This document shows, in pieces, positions 14,993 through 22,831 of a stretch of 37,416 bases of DNA. Positions within the stretch are counted from its first letter, which is position 1. The number at the start of each line of letters is the position of its first letter. Origin of the DNA: Candidatus Woesearchaeota archaeon (lineage in GTDB: Archaea; Nanobdellota; Nanobdellia; SCGC-AAA011-G17; GW2011-AR18); assembly GCA_016179945.1 (NCBI GenBank), contig JACPCE010000014.1, positions 1 through 37,416 of the forward strand, written 5' to 3'. A program made the translations under genes and the position numbers. The notes under the pieces are model-generated. The model was given only the letters and a program-made list of their open reading frames with translations, was not told the origin of the DNA and did no database searches.

Positions 14993-16198
14993 TTAAAAGA
15001 AATTACTTAATTTGATCTGCTTGTTTAATTTATCTAACATCTTACTATTTTTTAACTGTGCATCTATATTATAATTAAATCTCTTCATTATTATGCTTTT
15101 AGCAAAATCAAGCATTTCTTTTTTATTTGCAAATTCGTATTTTTCAGAATTTAAAGATTTTCTAACTGCTTGTCTTACAACAAAAACACCTAAAGGCACA
15201 GAGTATTCAGATGTAACATACCTTAATAATAAACAAGAAGCTTGTTTTTTTAAATTCTTTAATTCTTCCAATAAACTTAATCTAGCAGCATAATAACCTC
15301 CAACAGTATTATCTGCATAATCTTTTCTTCCGTAATGATTTTCATAATCAGTAGTTGTGTAAACTATTTCATCTGGCCTAGTTAAATTATCTGGCAAGGC
15401 AGTTTCAAATAATTCATAAGACCAAGCATCTGGAAACATTAAAATTAAATAATAATTTCCAAAGTAGTTTCCAAAATATAACTTGTAATTTTCTATTGTG
15501 TTATAATTTTTTATTTCTTTAATACAATCTTTGCCTATTGTGTCGTCAGTTGCTGTTATAGACCATCTTGTTGGAACTAACTTCCTATTACGTTTTATTC
15601 CCATGATTCCAATGCTTAATAATTGAGATAATTGGTACTCAGAAAGTCCTTTATCTTTAAGAAATTTTATTGCATCAACTGCTTTTAAGTCTGTATCATA
15701 AAAAACTTTTTCTATTTTTTTCTCTAATTTTATATTATCTATTGCTTCTATTTTATTTGCTTCCCCACCAGGACCAAATGGTAAATGAACTTTATCTATG
15801 CTTAATTTTGGTCTTAATTTTTTCTTTAATTCTACTTCTATAGAAGTGGTTTTAGAACTCATTGCTATTTCTTGAGCCAACTCTAAGAATTTATTATTAC
15901 TTCTTACATCAAAAATATTTGCTTGTTTTCTTGCATTAATTAGATTAGCTCTTAATTCAACTACTTTTTTTATACTGTAATCATTTTTGTACCAGTAATA
16001 TGGGTTATCGTATTTCCATGCTTCTTCTTTATTATCTAATGGACTTAAAATACCAACATTTACTTTTTTATCATTAATATATTTACTACCTACAAAAACT
16101 GTTGGAGGTGTATTTCCTATAAATTCTTTATCTACTAAGTCTATAGCTTTTATTTTTATATCTTGAATCCAAGGACTTTTTGTTTTAATCATTACCAT
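14993..16198 (-). CDS. nreA: NreA-family DNA repair protein
   Basis: A 401-residue archaeal Nre protein (DUF650/DUF651). It has the N-terminal 'SPWIQDIK...TPPTVFVGSKYINDKKVNVGILSP' block, a central 'HLPFGPGGEANKI', 'KLVPTRWSITATDDTIGK' and a C-terminal 'GGYYAARLSLLEEL' region. The last eight residues, QIKLSNFF, are a complete PIP-box (QxxLxxFF) for binding the PCNA clamp. Nre proteins take part in DNA repair after damage such as mitomycin C. The N-terminal cysteine zinc finger seen in many homologues is missing. A TATA-like box at 16217-16228 is 25 bp before the ATG at 16198, supporting this start and a leaderless mRNA. Confidence 0.9.
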   Translation of the reverse strand: MVMIKTKSPWIQDIKIKAIDLVDKEFIGNTPPTVFVGSKYINDKKVNVGILSPLDNKEEAWKYDNPYYWYKNDYSIKKVVELRANLINARKQANIFDVRSNNKFLELAQEIAMSSKTTSIEVELKKKLRPKLSIDKVHLPFGPGGEANKIEAIDNIKLEKKIEKVFYDTDLKAVDAIKFLKDKGLSEYQLSQLLSIGIMGIKRNRKLVPTRWSITATDDTIGKDCIKEIKNYNTIENYKLYFGNYFGNYYLILMFPDAWSYELFETALPDNLTRPDEIVYTTTDYENHYGRKDYADNTVGGYYAARLSLLEELKNLKKQASCLLLRYVTSEYSVPLGVFVVRQAVRKSLNSEKYEFANKKEMLDFAKSIIMKRFNYNIDAQLKNSKMLDKLNKQIKLSNFF

Positions 16199-16251
16199 TT
16201 AGCATTGAACGTATTTATTTTATATAAACCTATTTACAAAATATTTAACAT

Positions 16252-16355
16252 ATTTATAGTTACACTTGTATCAATGTTATAGTTACGTTTGTAACCAAAA
16301 AGTATATAAATTTATAGTTACACTTGTATCAATGTTATAGTTACGTTTGTAACCA
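16252..16355. promoter_or_regulatory. Duplicated 46-bp operator/promoter of the HEPN-MNT operon
   Basis: Two identical 46-bp copies (16252-16297 and 16310-16355) lie 58 bp apart. Each contains two related 21-bp units beginning TTATAGTTAC. The second unit of each copy has the perfect palindrome GTTACGTTTGTAAC (16282-16295 and 16340-16353). A TATA box (about 16303-16310) lies between the copies, so the second copy covers the transcription start and runs to the first base of the ATG at 16355. This layout suits autorepression by the operon product. Confidence 0.75.
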
Positions 16356-16753
16356 TGAAAATAGAAAACCATTATAAGAGATTAAAGGAAAATATAGAAG
16401 TTTTAGAAGAAAGTATAAAAAAGGATATAATAGAAAGACAAAGCACAATAGGTTTTAGTGTTTCTGCTGCTTCAATACACCTTATAGAAATACTTTTACA
16501 TAAAAATAACCTAATGGATCAAAGTTTTATAATAAAGCACGAGTGGTTTAAATCCACACATAAAATAAAAGATAAGTTTGATTTTGATTTTCCTAGAAAG
16601 GAAGACATAATAAATTTAATGAAAGAAATTCAAGAAAAAAGAAACGATTTTTGTTATGGATCTCCTAAAAAAGAAGAAGAAATTATAGATTATATACAAA
16701 AATTCAACAAGTTGAGAGAAATATTTGATTCTTTGGGGGTTAAAAGTGAATAA
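16355..16753 (+). CDS. HEPN-like helical protein, partner of a minimal nucleotidyltransferase
   Basis: A 132-residue all-helical protein. The C-terminal 'EKRNDFCYGSP' (Arg96-Asn97...Gly102) sits where HEPN RNases carry 'RNxxxHG', but the His position is Tyr101, so the RNase site may be dead or altered. Gene order and overlap with a nucleotidyltransferase match HEPN/MNT toxin-antitoxin pairs. The ATG is the last base of the second operator repeat. The next gene begins inside its last codons (8-bp overlap). The toxin role is inferred from context; the lost His leaves room for an inactive HEPN used as a scaffold. Confidence 0.65.
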   Translation: MKIENHYKRLKENIEVLEESIKKDIIERQSTIGFSVSAASIHLIEILLHKNNLMDQSFIIKHEWFKSTHKIKDKFDFDFPRKEDIINLMKEIQEKRNDFCYGSPKKEEEIIDYIQKFNKLREIFDSLGVKSE

Positions 16754-17357
16754 TAAATATTTATCTTATACTTTAGATTTATTATCTTTTATGGTAGAAG
16801 AATTAGAACTAGATAATATAAGAAATATAATTTTATTTGGTTCAGTAGCAAGAGGCCAAGCTACAAAAGAAAGCGATATTGATATATTTATAGATATTAT
16901 AAAAAAAGATGTTAAATATGAACAAAAAATAAAACAAATTATAGGTGATTTTTATAAATCTAAATTTTTTCATAGTTATTGGAAAATAAAAGGCATTGAA
17001 AATGATTTTAATGTTATAGTTGGGAAATTAGATGAATGGAAAGAAATTAAAGACAGTATAATATCTAATGGAATAACCTTATATTCTAAATTTAAAACTT
17101 TACCTGAAAAATATGTATATTTTGTTCTTATTTATTTTGAAAATGTAAAACCTGAATCTAAAAGAGTTTTGTTATATAAAAATTTATATGGTTATAATAT
17201 AAAAAATAAACATTATCATGGTTTGTTGGAAAGATATAATGGGAAAAAATTAAATAAAGGCACTATAGCTGTACCATTAGAACATAAAAATATTTTTTTC
17301 GGCTTGTTCAAAAGATTTAAGGTTTCTATAAAAACCATGAATGTAATTGAATATTGA
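16746..17357 (+). CDS. Minimal-nucleotidyltransferase-type protein with C-terminal extension
   Basis: A 203-residue protein starting at GTG 16746, chosen because a GGGGG Shine-Dalgarno run (16735-16739) is correctly spaced. The ATG at 16725 lies inside the HEPN-like gene and has no such site. The NTase motif is 'IILFGSVARGQATKESDIDIFID' (Gly32-Ser33, Asp44/Asp46). The C-terminal 80 residues ('LLYKNLYGYNIKNKHYHGLLERYNG...KGTIAVPLEH') form an extra domain not found in the shortest MNT antitoxins. In HEPN/MNT systems the NTase AMPylates and neutralises the HEPN partner; whether this applies without the HEPN His is unknown. Confidence 0.75.
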   Translation: MNNKYLSYTLDLLSFMVEELELDNIRNIILFGSVARGQATKESDIDIFIDIIKKDVKYEQKIKQIIGDFYKSKFFHSYWKIKGIENDFNVIVGKLDEWKEIKDSIISNGITLYSKFKTLPEKYVYFVLIYFENVKPESKRVLLYKNLYGYNIKNKHYHGLLERYNGKKLNKGTIAVPLEHKNIFFGLFKRFKVSIKTMNVIEY

Positions 17358-17398
17358 TATTATAGTAAAAAATATATACCAAAAGATTACACAAATTT

Positions 17399-18826
17399 AT
17401 GATAAATTATAAAGATCTAGGTCTTAAAATTGGTTTAGAAATTCATCAACAGTTAGACACTGGAAAATTATTCTGCAGATGTCCTTGCATAATAAAAGAT
17501 GATAAACCTGATTTTACTGTAAAACGCAGTCTAAGGATTTCAGCATCTGAATTGGGCGAGATGGATCCTGCTGCCTTATATGAATTGCAAAAAGGAAAAT
17601 ACTTTGTTTATCAAGGATATAATGATGTTAATTGCCTTGTTGAATTAGATGAAAATCCACCTGAAGAACTAAATAAAGAAGCATTAAATATTGCATTGCA
17701 AGTTGCCCTATTATTAAATGCAAAACCTATAAATGTAATACAATTTATGAGAAAAATTGTAATTGACGGTTCTAATGTTTCTGGATTTCAAAGAACTGCC
17801 TTAGTAGCCATTAATGGTTATATAGAAACTTCTGAAGGGAAAATATCTATTTCAACTATATGTTTAGAAGAAGAAGCTGCTAAGAAAGTAGAAGATACAG
17901 ATAAGTATAGAATTTATAATATTTCAAGATTAGGAATTCCTTTGATTGAGATAGCTACAGGACCTGAAATAAAGTCACCCTTAGGAGCTAAAGAAGCAGC
18001 TGAGAAAATTGGCATGATATTGAGATCTGTTAAAGGAATTAAAAGGGGAATAGGAAGTATTAGGCAGGATGTTAATTTAAGCATAAAAAATACAGCAAGA
18101 GTTGAAATAAAAGGATTTCAGGATTTAAGAAGTATTCCTAAGGTAATTGAATTTGAAATTAATAGAAGACTAAAAATATTAAATGATAAGAAAAAATTAG
18201 AAGGTGAGGTAAGAAAAGCTGAAGCTGATTTAACTACTTCATTCTTAAGACCAATGCCGGGGGCATCTAGAATGTATCCTGAAACAGATGTGCCTTTAAT
18301 TTATATTACCAAAGAAATGCTGCATAAAATAGAATTACCTAAATTACTAGATGAGAAAGTTGATGATTTGGAAGAGTTATATAGTTTACAGCCTGAAATT
18401 GCTAGGGAATTAATAAAACAGGATATTAATTTTGATCATTTTGTAAGTGAATATAGAAATTTAGATCCTAATTTTATTGCTAGAGTTTTAGTTGAAATTC
18501 CAAAAGAAATTAAATCTAGATTAAAATTAGACTCAGATAAACTTATGGAAGACAATTTTCATGCTGTTTTAGAATTCATTAATAATGGTGAAATTAGTAA
18601 GGAAGCTGCTTTGGATGTTTTAGCTGATTTAATTAAAGATGAAAAAATAAATTTAAACAAATATAAAGTTATTTCTGATAAAGAACTTGAATTAGAAATT
18701 AAAAAAATAGTTGAAACTAATCCTAATGTTGTTTTTGGAGGGTTAATGGGTGATGTGATGAAAAAATTTAAAGGTAAAGTTGATGGTAGAAAAGTTGCTG
18801 AATTGATAAGGAAGTATATGAAATGA
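17399..18826 (+). CDS. gatE: Glu-tRNA(Gln) amidotransferase subunit E, short form
   Basis: GatE, the archaeal GatB-like kinase/transamidation subunit that turns Glu-tRNA(Gln) into Gln-tRNA(Gln) with GatD. It begins with 'LKIGLEIHQQLDTGKLFCRCPC', then 'ISRLGIPLIEIATGPEI', 'IGSIRQDVNLSI', 'VEIKGFQDL' and 'PMPGASRMYPETDVP', and ends with a helical tail and a YqeY-like domain. At 475 residues it is about 150 shorter than usual GatE (about 620-630). The AspRS-like insertion that normally precedes 'LRPMPGAxRMYPETD' is missing, the join being near residues 265-285. A TATA-like AATATATA at 17371-17378 supports this start. GatD is encoded elsewhere in the window (24668-25978). Confidence 0.9.
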   Translation: MINYKDLGLKIGLEIHQQLDTGKLFCRCPCIIKDDKPDFTVKRSLRISASELGEMDPAALYELQKGKYFVYQGYNDVNCLVELDENPPEELNKEALNIALQVALLLNAKPINVIQFMRKIVIDGSNVSGFQRTALVAINGYIETSEGKISISTICLEEEAAKKVEDTDKYRIYNISRLGIPLIEIATGPEIKSPLGAKEAAEKIGMILRSVKGIKRGIGSIRQDVNLSIKNTARVEIKGFQDLRSIPKVIEFEINRRLKILNDKKKLEGEVRKAEADLTTSFLRPMPGASRMYPETDVPLIYITKEMLHKIELPKLLDEKVDDLEELYSLQPEIARELIKQDINFDHFVSEYRNLDPNFIARVLVEIPKEIKSRLKLDSDKLMEDNFHAVLEFINNGEISKEAALDVLADLIKDEKINLNKYKVISDKELELEIKKIVETNPNVVFGGLMGDVMKKFKGKVDGRKVAELIRKYMK

Positions 18827-18966
18827 TATCAGAAGAAAAAAAGACAATCATCAAAAGAGAAAGCAGTTTTGTTAGCTCTTAAAAATGGGATGGCTTTAAT
18901 AAGAAGAGATTTAGAAATTTATGGTATGCTGCTTTAAAAGCTTTGAAAAAGAAATATTCAAAATAG
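18823..18966 (+). pseudogene. Small ORF overlapping gatE stop, interrupted by in-frame TAA
   Basis: An ATG at 18823 overlaps the gatE stop (ATGA). The frame gives 'MISEEKKTIIKRESSFVSS', then TAA at 18880-18882, then continues open as 'KWDGFNKKRFRNLWYAALKA' 'LKKKYSK' to TAG at 18964-18966. The second part is strongly basic/aromatic and reads as a natural protein end. Without the TAA it would be a 46-47-residue basic protein co-transcribed with gatE. No family recognised; the TAA suggests decay, a sequencing error or readthrough. Confidence 0.4.
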
Positions 18967-18974
18967 TTAACTTT

Positions 18975-19367
18975 CTAATTGTCGAAACTACCATGATGTC
19001 TTTTATTATAAATTTTTATTGAATCATTTATAGTTTTTTCTGTACTTTTTGAAACACCTTTAGGATATTTAACGTCTGATATTCTATAAAATATCTCTCT
19101 TACTTTATCCTCTTCTAAATCAAACATAATTGTAACTTTCCAAATTCCATAATGGCGCACTTCATTATCGTATATTGAATCTACTCTTATAAATCCCTCT
19201 ATCTGACCTGTTTTATCATTAAAATAAAAAGCTACATTAGCAAATGATGATCCTGGTATAGAATTATTTGGTCTTAATGATTGGTTTTCAATTAATAGGC
19301 CTTCCATACCATCTCTTTTTGAACTTTCCATTAATTCTAAATTTTGTTTAATAACATTTGGTTCCAT
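18975..19367 (-). CDS. Orphan protein, paralogue of the C-terminal domain of the next gene
   Basis: A 130-residue protein that aligns over most of its length with the C-terminal about 130 residues of the 471-residue protein encoded just upstream (19406-20821). Shared pattern: 'QNLELMESSKRDGMEGLLIE' against 'SNLKLMESTEKLGMIDLIEA'; 'VAFYFNDKTGQIEGFIRVDSI' against 'VAFFLDNESGRMIEFMPIDRI'; 'YRISDVKYPKGVSK' against 'FYISEVKYNYDASK'; and a final 'IRDFNAKY/IKIYNKRH' helix. It has its own TATA-like ATTTAAATAAC (19385-19397) 26 bp before the ATG. No known family is recognised; it appears to be a free-standing copy of an undescribed domain. Confidence 0.65.
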   Translation of the reverse strand: MEPNVIKQNLELMESSKRDGMEGLLIENQSLRPNNSIPGSSFANVAFYFNDKTGQIEGFIRVDSIYDNEVRHYGIWKVTIMFDLEEDKVREIFYRISDVKYPKGVSKSTEKTINDSIKIYNKRHHGSFDN

Positions 19368-19405
19368 AATAAAAAGTTTTTTATGTTATTTAAATTACTT
19401 TCTAA

Positions 19406-20821
19406 TTATGCAACTCTTGTTGCAATTGATTTTTCTTTAATATTGAAAATTTTGTCAGCATATTTAGCATTAAAGTCACGTATAGAATTCCTTATCATAT
19501 TTTTAACATATTTAGAAGCATCATAATTATATTTTACCTCAGATATATAAAAACTATAACCTTTTTTATTAAAGACAAATTTAATCTCAAAAATTCCAGA
19601 ATGTCCAAAATGATAATATGTTTCCCCCTTTGCATTTTTATATTGAATCATTTCTCCAATTCTTATACTTTGTATTCTATCAATAGGCATAAACTCAATC
19701 ATTCTACCGCTTTCATTGTCTAAAAAGAAAGCTACTAAAACCGATGAGGTTTCTGGCCTTGCTTCTATCAAGTCTATCATTCCCAATTTTTCTGTACTTT
19801 CCATTAATTTTAAATTTGAAGCTAATATTTCTTTTTCTGTATAGTCTACTCTTTTAATTATATTTATTGAAGTACCTCCTGTTGATAAAATAGATTCAAT
19901 TGCTTTTGCCAAATTTCCATAATTTTCATTTCTTTGGACTGGATATCCTTTATTCTCAACTGTTGTATTCAATTCATACTCATATAAAATTCTTTTTGCA
20001 CAATATTCGAATTTTATCTCAGGATGTATATTTTCATGAATGATTCTAATTGTATTTTTTATTCCTTCTAATACTTCTTGACCGTATTTATTAACCTGAA
20101 AATAATTCGAGAAAAAAAATTTATGGGATAATGCCATTAATATTCCCAGAAAATTCCCAAAATTTTTACCAAGAGAATCCCTATTTAAATTGTCAAAATT
20201 TCTGTCAAGTGTTTGCATTTTTTCCAATATATATAAAGAAAGTGCTTTGCCTATTATCTCATTTTTTAGTTCTAAATCGAATGCTCTTTTTATTACTTTT
20301 TCTATGTCTTCATCATTATAAATTTCATTAATTCTTCTAATTAATTCCTTATCTGATAATTCAGGTTCTAAATTTTCTTCTTTTATTATTTTAATTAATT
20401 CCTTCTCAGATATTCTACCTTCCTTGAAATCAGTAATAATTTCTAAATAACGTTTTTTACGTTTCTCAAGCAAACTTCTATTTTCATTCATTAGCCTTTC
20501 TTTTCTTAAAAGTCTTTTATTGCTTAATTCAGTGCCTTCCAAAAAAACTTCTGAATGTCGCGATAAGACTTCTGAATACATCTCTTTTTCAACTTCTTCA
20601 CTTTTTAACTTAAAAGCTTGTTTAAATTCTAATATTTCTTTTTTAATATCATTTTGTCCTATTAAATTAATTATTCTAATAAAGTCTTTTTCAGCATAAT
20701 CTATTGGAGAATAAACTGCGCCTGGTTTAGACATCTCTTTAAAATAATCAAATGCTCTAGCAATTTTATCCAAAACATCAAATAAATTATGACCAGGAAT
20801 CTTTTCTGTCATCTCTTTCAT
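19406..20821 (-). CDS. Orphan two-part protein: helical N-terminus plus duplicated C-terminal domain
   Basis: A 471-residue protein. Residues 1-180 are highly charged helices, probably coiled coil, in the stretch with 'RKERLMNENRSLLEKRKKRY'. Residues 180-330 are a helical region with a few hydrophobic stretches ('FGNFLGILMALSHKFFFSNY'). Residues about 335-471 are the alpha/beta domain shared with the neighbouring 130-residue protein. No transmembrane anchor or catalytic motif is evident. A TATA-like AATATATATT (20837-20850) lies 26 bp before the ATG. Function unknown; tandem paralogy suggests an accessory or lineage-specific system. Confidence 0.65.
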   Translation of the reverse strand: MKEMTEKIPGHNLFDVLDKIARAFDYFKEMSKPGAVYSPIDYAEKDFIRIINLIGQNDIKKEILEFKQAFKLKSEEVEKEMYSEVLSRHSEVFLEGTELSNKRLLRKERLMNENRSLLEKRKKRYLEIITDFKEGRISEKELIKIIKEENLEPELSDKELIRRINEIYNDEDIEKVIKRAFDLELKNEIIGKALSLYILEKMQTLDRNFDNLNRDSLGKNFGNFLGILMALSHKFFFSNYFQVNKYGQEVLEGIKNTIRIIHENIHPEIKFEYCAKRILYEYELNTTVENKGYPVQRNENYGNLAKAIESILSTGGTSINIIKRVDYTEKEILASNLKLMESTEKLGMIDLIEARPETSSVLVAFFLDNESGRMIEFMPIDRIQSIRIGEMIQYKNAKGETYYHFGHSGIFEIKFVFNKKGYSFYISEVKYNYDASKYVKNMIRNSIRDFNAKYADKIFNIKEKSIATRVA

Positions 20822-20872
20822 ATATTCTTGTTTATTAATTAATATATATTCTTTTCTTAATTTTTTGATATT

Positions 20873-21835
20873 TTATTCTTCAGGGAAATAAGTATATTTA
20901 TATATTTTCCTTGCTTTGTAATATTTATAAGTTCTAATTATTCCCGAAAAATTTCTTTTTATATTTTCTATTAAATTATAAAATTCTTCATGACCTTGCA
21001 ATTCTGCATCAAATTCAAAATCTGAACCACTTATTACTCTATCTTCATATATTATATTTGGATGTTGCTTTGCAAATGCTTGTAATTGTTTTAATTTAGT
21101 TAAATCTTCTATTTCTAAATCTATTTTGTAATATTCATAACCAAAATTTGAGTAATCAATCAGAGCACGGTAACCTAAAATTATTCTTTTCTTTTCTAGT
21201 TGTTTAATCCTATAGTTTATTGCTGTTGATGTTAGATTTAATTTTTTAGCAAGTTCTAATAAATTTATTTTTGCATTTGCTGCTATTAATTTTAAAATAT
21301 CTAAGTCTACAGAATCAAAATCTATTTTTTGAGATTTACCTGTAGAAAATCCTGAATAATCTCTTAGTTTTTCTTCAACTAAATAATTCCTAAAGTAATG
21401 AATATATTCTAAAAATATTGCAATGTTTTGAGAATGAATAAATTTTTTGATTTTTTCTTGAAGCTCTTTATGTGCTGTGTTAAATTCATCTAAAGATTTT
21501 ACTAGTAAACCAACTGCTATATCCCAATCTCCTTCTGTTTTATATATTGTAAATGTAGACTTCAGTGAAATGAGATAATTAATAATTTGCTCTTCTATAT
21601 CTAAAGTAGTATCTTGGAATCTTATATATAATCTAGTCAAAATATAACCTATTTTTGAATAATCTATAACTGTATAATAACCAGTTATTATTTTATTATT
21701 TTCTAGTTGTTTAATCCTATACGCTACTGTATCCCTATTAAGTTTTAGCATTTTAGATATTTCTTTTACACTTCTTCTTGCATCCTTATCTAATTCAAAT
21801 AATATATTCTTATCAATTTGGTCTAATTTTATCAT
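20873..21835 (-). CDS. Tandem Lrp/AsnC-family transcriptional regulator
   Basis: A 320-residue protein made of two Lrp/AsnC units. Each has an N-terminal helix-turn-helix ('IDKNILFELDKDARRSVKEISKML' about 6-29 and 'VDLDILKLIAANAKINLLELAKKL' about 176-199). Each is followed by 'NRDTVAYRIKQLE' or 'TSTAINYRIKQLE', then 'IITGYYTVIDYSKIGY' or 'IILGYRALIDYSNFGY' and a RAM-like ligand/oligomerisation domain. The second RAM domain looks less conserved. A single polypeptide could act as a built-in dimer on DNA. TATA-like TTTATATATAAA at 21855-21868 lies 26 bp before the ATG. Target genes unknown. Confidence 0.88.
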   Translation of the reverse strand: MIKLDQIDKNILFELDKDARRSVKEISKMLKLNRDTVAYRIKQLENNKIITGYYTVIDYSKIGYILTRLYIRFQDTTLDIEEQIINYLISLKSTFTIYKTEGDWDIAVGLLVKSLDEFNTAHKELQEKIKKFIHSQNIAIFLEYIHYFRNYLVEEKLRDYSGFSTGKSQKIDFDSVDLDILKLIAANAKINLLELAKKLNLTSTAINYRIKQLEKKRIILGYRALIDYSNFGYEYYKIDLEIEDLTKLKQLQAFAKQHPNIIYEDRVISGSDFEFDAELQGHEEFYNLIENIKRNFSGIIRTYKYYKARKIYKYTYFPEE

Positions 21836-21945
21836 ATTTTAATAAAAGTAATAATTTATATATAAATCTTTTGATTTTTATGAAAAATTAAGTAATAAAT
21901 TTAATATAATCTTCAATTATTTTATTATTACTATATGGTGACAAA

Positions 21946-22377
21946 ATGAGAGCATTAATATTACATGCAAATAAATTTGTAACGAAGGTAGTAAGGAATT
22001 CAAACAAGCCTTTTGGCATAGAACCAGAAACTGTGAATGAACCTGTGCAAGAGATGAATGAATGTATTGTTGCATTTTTTACTGTAGAAAAATCAGACTC
22101 TGAAAATGAACTTGAAAAATTATATAGTGAAATTGCAAAAGCAAGTAAAGAAACTGGAACTAAGAATCTTATGATCTCTCCTTTTGTACATTTATCAAAT
22201 AACATTGCTGAACCTAAGAAAGCTAAAGAATTTTATGAAAAAATGATGAAAAAATTTAAAGATAGTGAATATGTTGTTGATTCTTCTCCTTTTGGATATC
22301 ATAAAAGTTTGTTGTTGGATGTAAAGGGCCATCCAACTTCTTTTAGATATAGGGAATTTAATAGTGGGAGTAAATAA
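21946..22377 (+). CDS. Stand-alone archaeal threonyl-tRNA synthetase editing domain
   Basis: A 143-residue protein matching the archaeal ThrRS N-terminal editing domain (DTD-like fold): 'MRALILHANKFVTKVV', 'NECIVAFFTVEKSD', 'NLMISPFVHLSNNIAEPKKAKEFYEKM', and 'SSPFGYHKSLLLDVKGHPTSFRYREF'. In canonical archaeal ThrRS this domain removes mischarged Ser from tRNA-Thr and is fused to the catalytic core. Here it stops after the domain, like the split ThrRS-ed of some crenarchaeota. A Shine-Dalgarno-like GGTGA (21937-21941) precedes the ATG. The catalytic ThrRS is not in this window. Confidence 0.85.
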   Translation: MRALILHANKFVTKVVRNSNKPFGIEPETVNEPVQEMNECIVAFFTVEKSDSENELEKLYSEIAKASKETGTKNLMISPFVHLSNNIAEPKKAKEFYEKMMKKFKDSEYVVDSSPFGYHKSLLLDVKGHPTSFRYREFNSGSK

Positions 22378-22378
22378 A

Positions 22379-22831
22379 ATGAAATATAGAGACTTATGGC
22401 CAGCTGGAATATTGTTTACATTTTTTAGTCTTGGAGAATATCTAAATTATAAAAAAAACACTGAAATAAATGAAATTAGGGATTTAGTTAGTCCAATTAT
22501 TAGGAAAGATTCAAGTTGGTCTCCAAATGCCGCCTATGCAATGATTTTGATAAACTCAGAAGATAAAACTAAAGTTTGTCAAGGTGCAAACAATGGCATT
22601 GGAACAAAATATTATGACTTGCTTACTAAAGGTGGTTTAGATTTTAATTTAGAAATAGGTGAATGGTATAGAAAATCTAGTCCTGCAAATGCTGATTCTT
22701 ATTTTAGTGATGCAAGAAATTTATATCCTATAATGGATAAATTAAATACTTATTGTGGAAGTATAGATGAGGCAGTCGTTGATGCTAAGAAAAGAGATAT
22801 TGAATGGGAGAGATTTTTACGAAGAAAATAA
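22379..22831 (+). CDS. Hypothetical protein
   Basis: A 150-residue protein with a short N-terminal hydrophobic stretch ('LWPAGILFTFFSLGEYL', about 6-22) that could be a signal anchor, then a soluble domain with two Cys (in 'KVCQGANNG' and 'LNTYCGSIDEA') that could form a disulfide if exported. I start it at the ATG 22379, with GGGAG (22366-22370) as Shine-Dalgarno; the upstream GTG at 22364 lies within the ThrRS-ed gene. It follows ThrRS-ed by 1 bp, probably in the same operon. No family recognised. Confidence 0.55.
   Translation: MKYRDLWPAGILFTFFSLGEYLNYKKNTEINEIRDLVSPIIRKDSSWSPNAAYAMILINSEDKTKVCQGANNGIGTKYYDLLTKGGLDFNLEIGEWYRKSSPANADSYFSDARNLYPIMDKLNTYCGSIDEAVVDAKKRDIEWERFLRRK

Noticed and set aside
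16252-16355. Possible CRISPR array from the two identical 46-bp repeats
   Set aside because: Only two copies with a 12-bp gap that is a TATA box; repeats hold internal palindromes and end at a start codon, which fits an operator.
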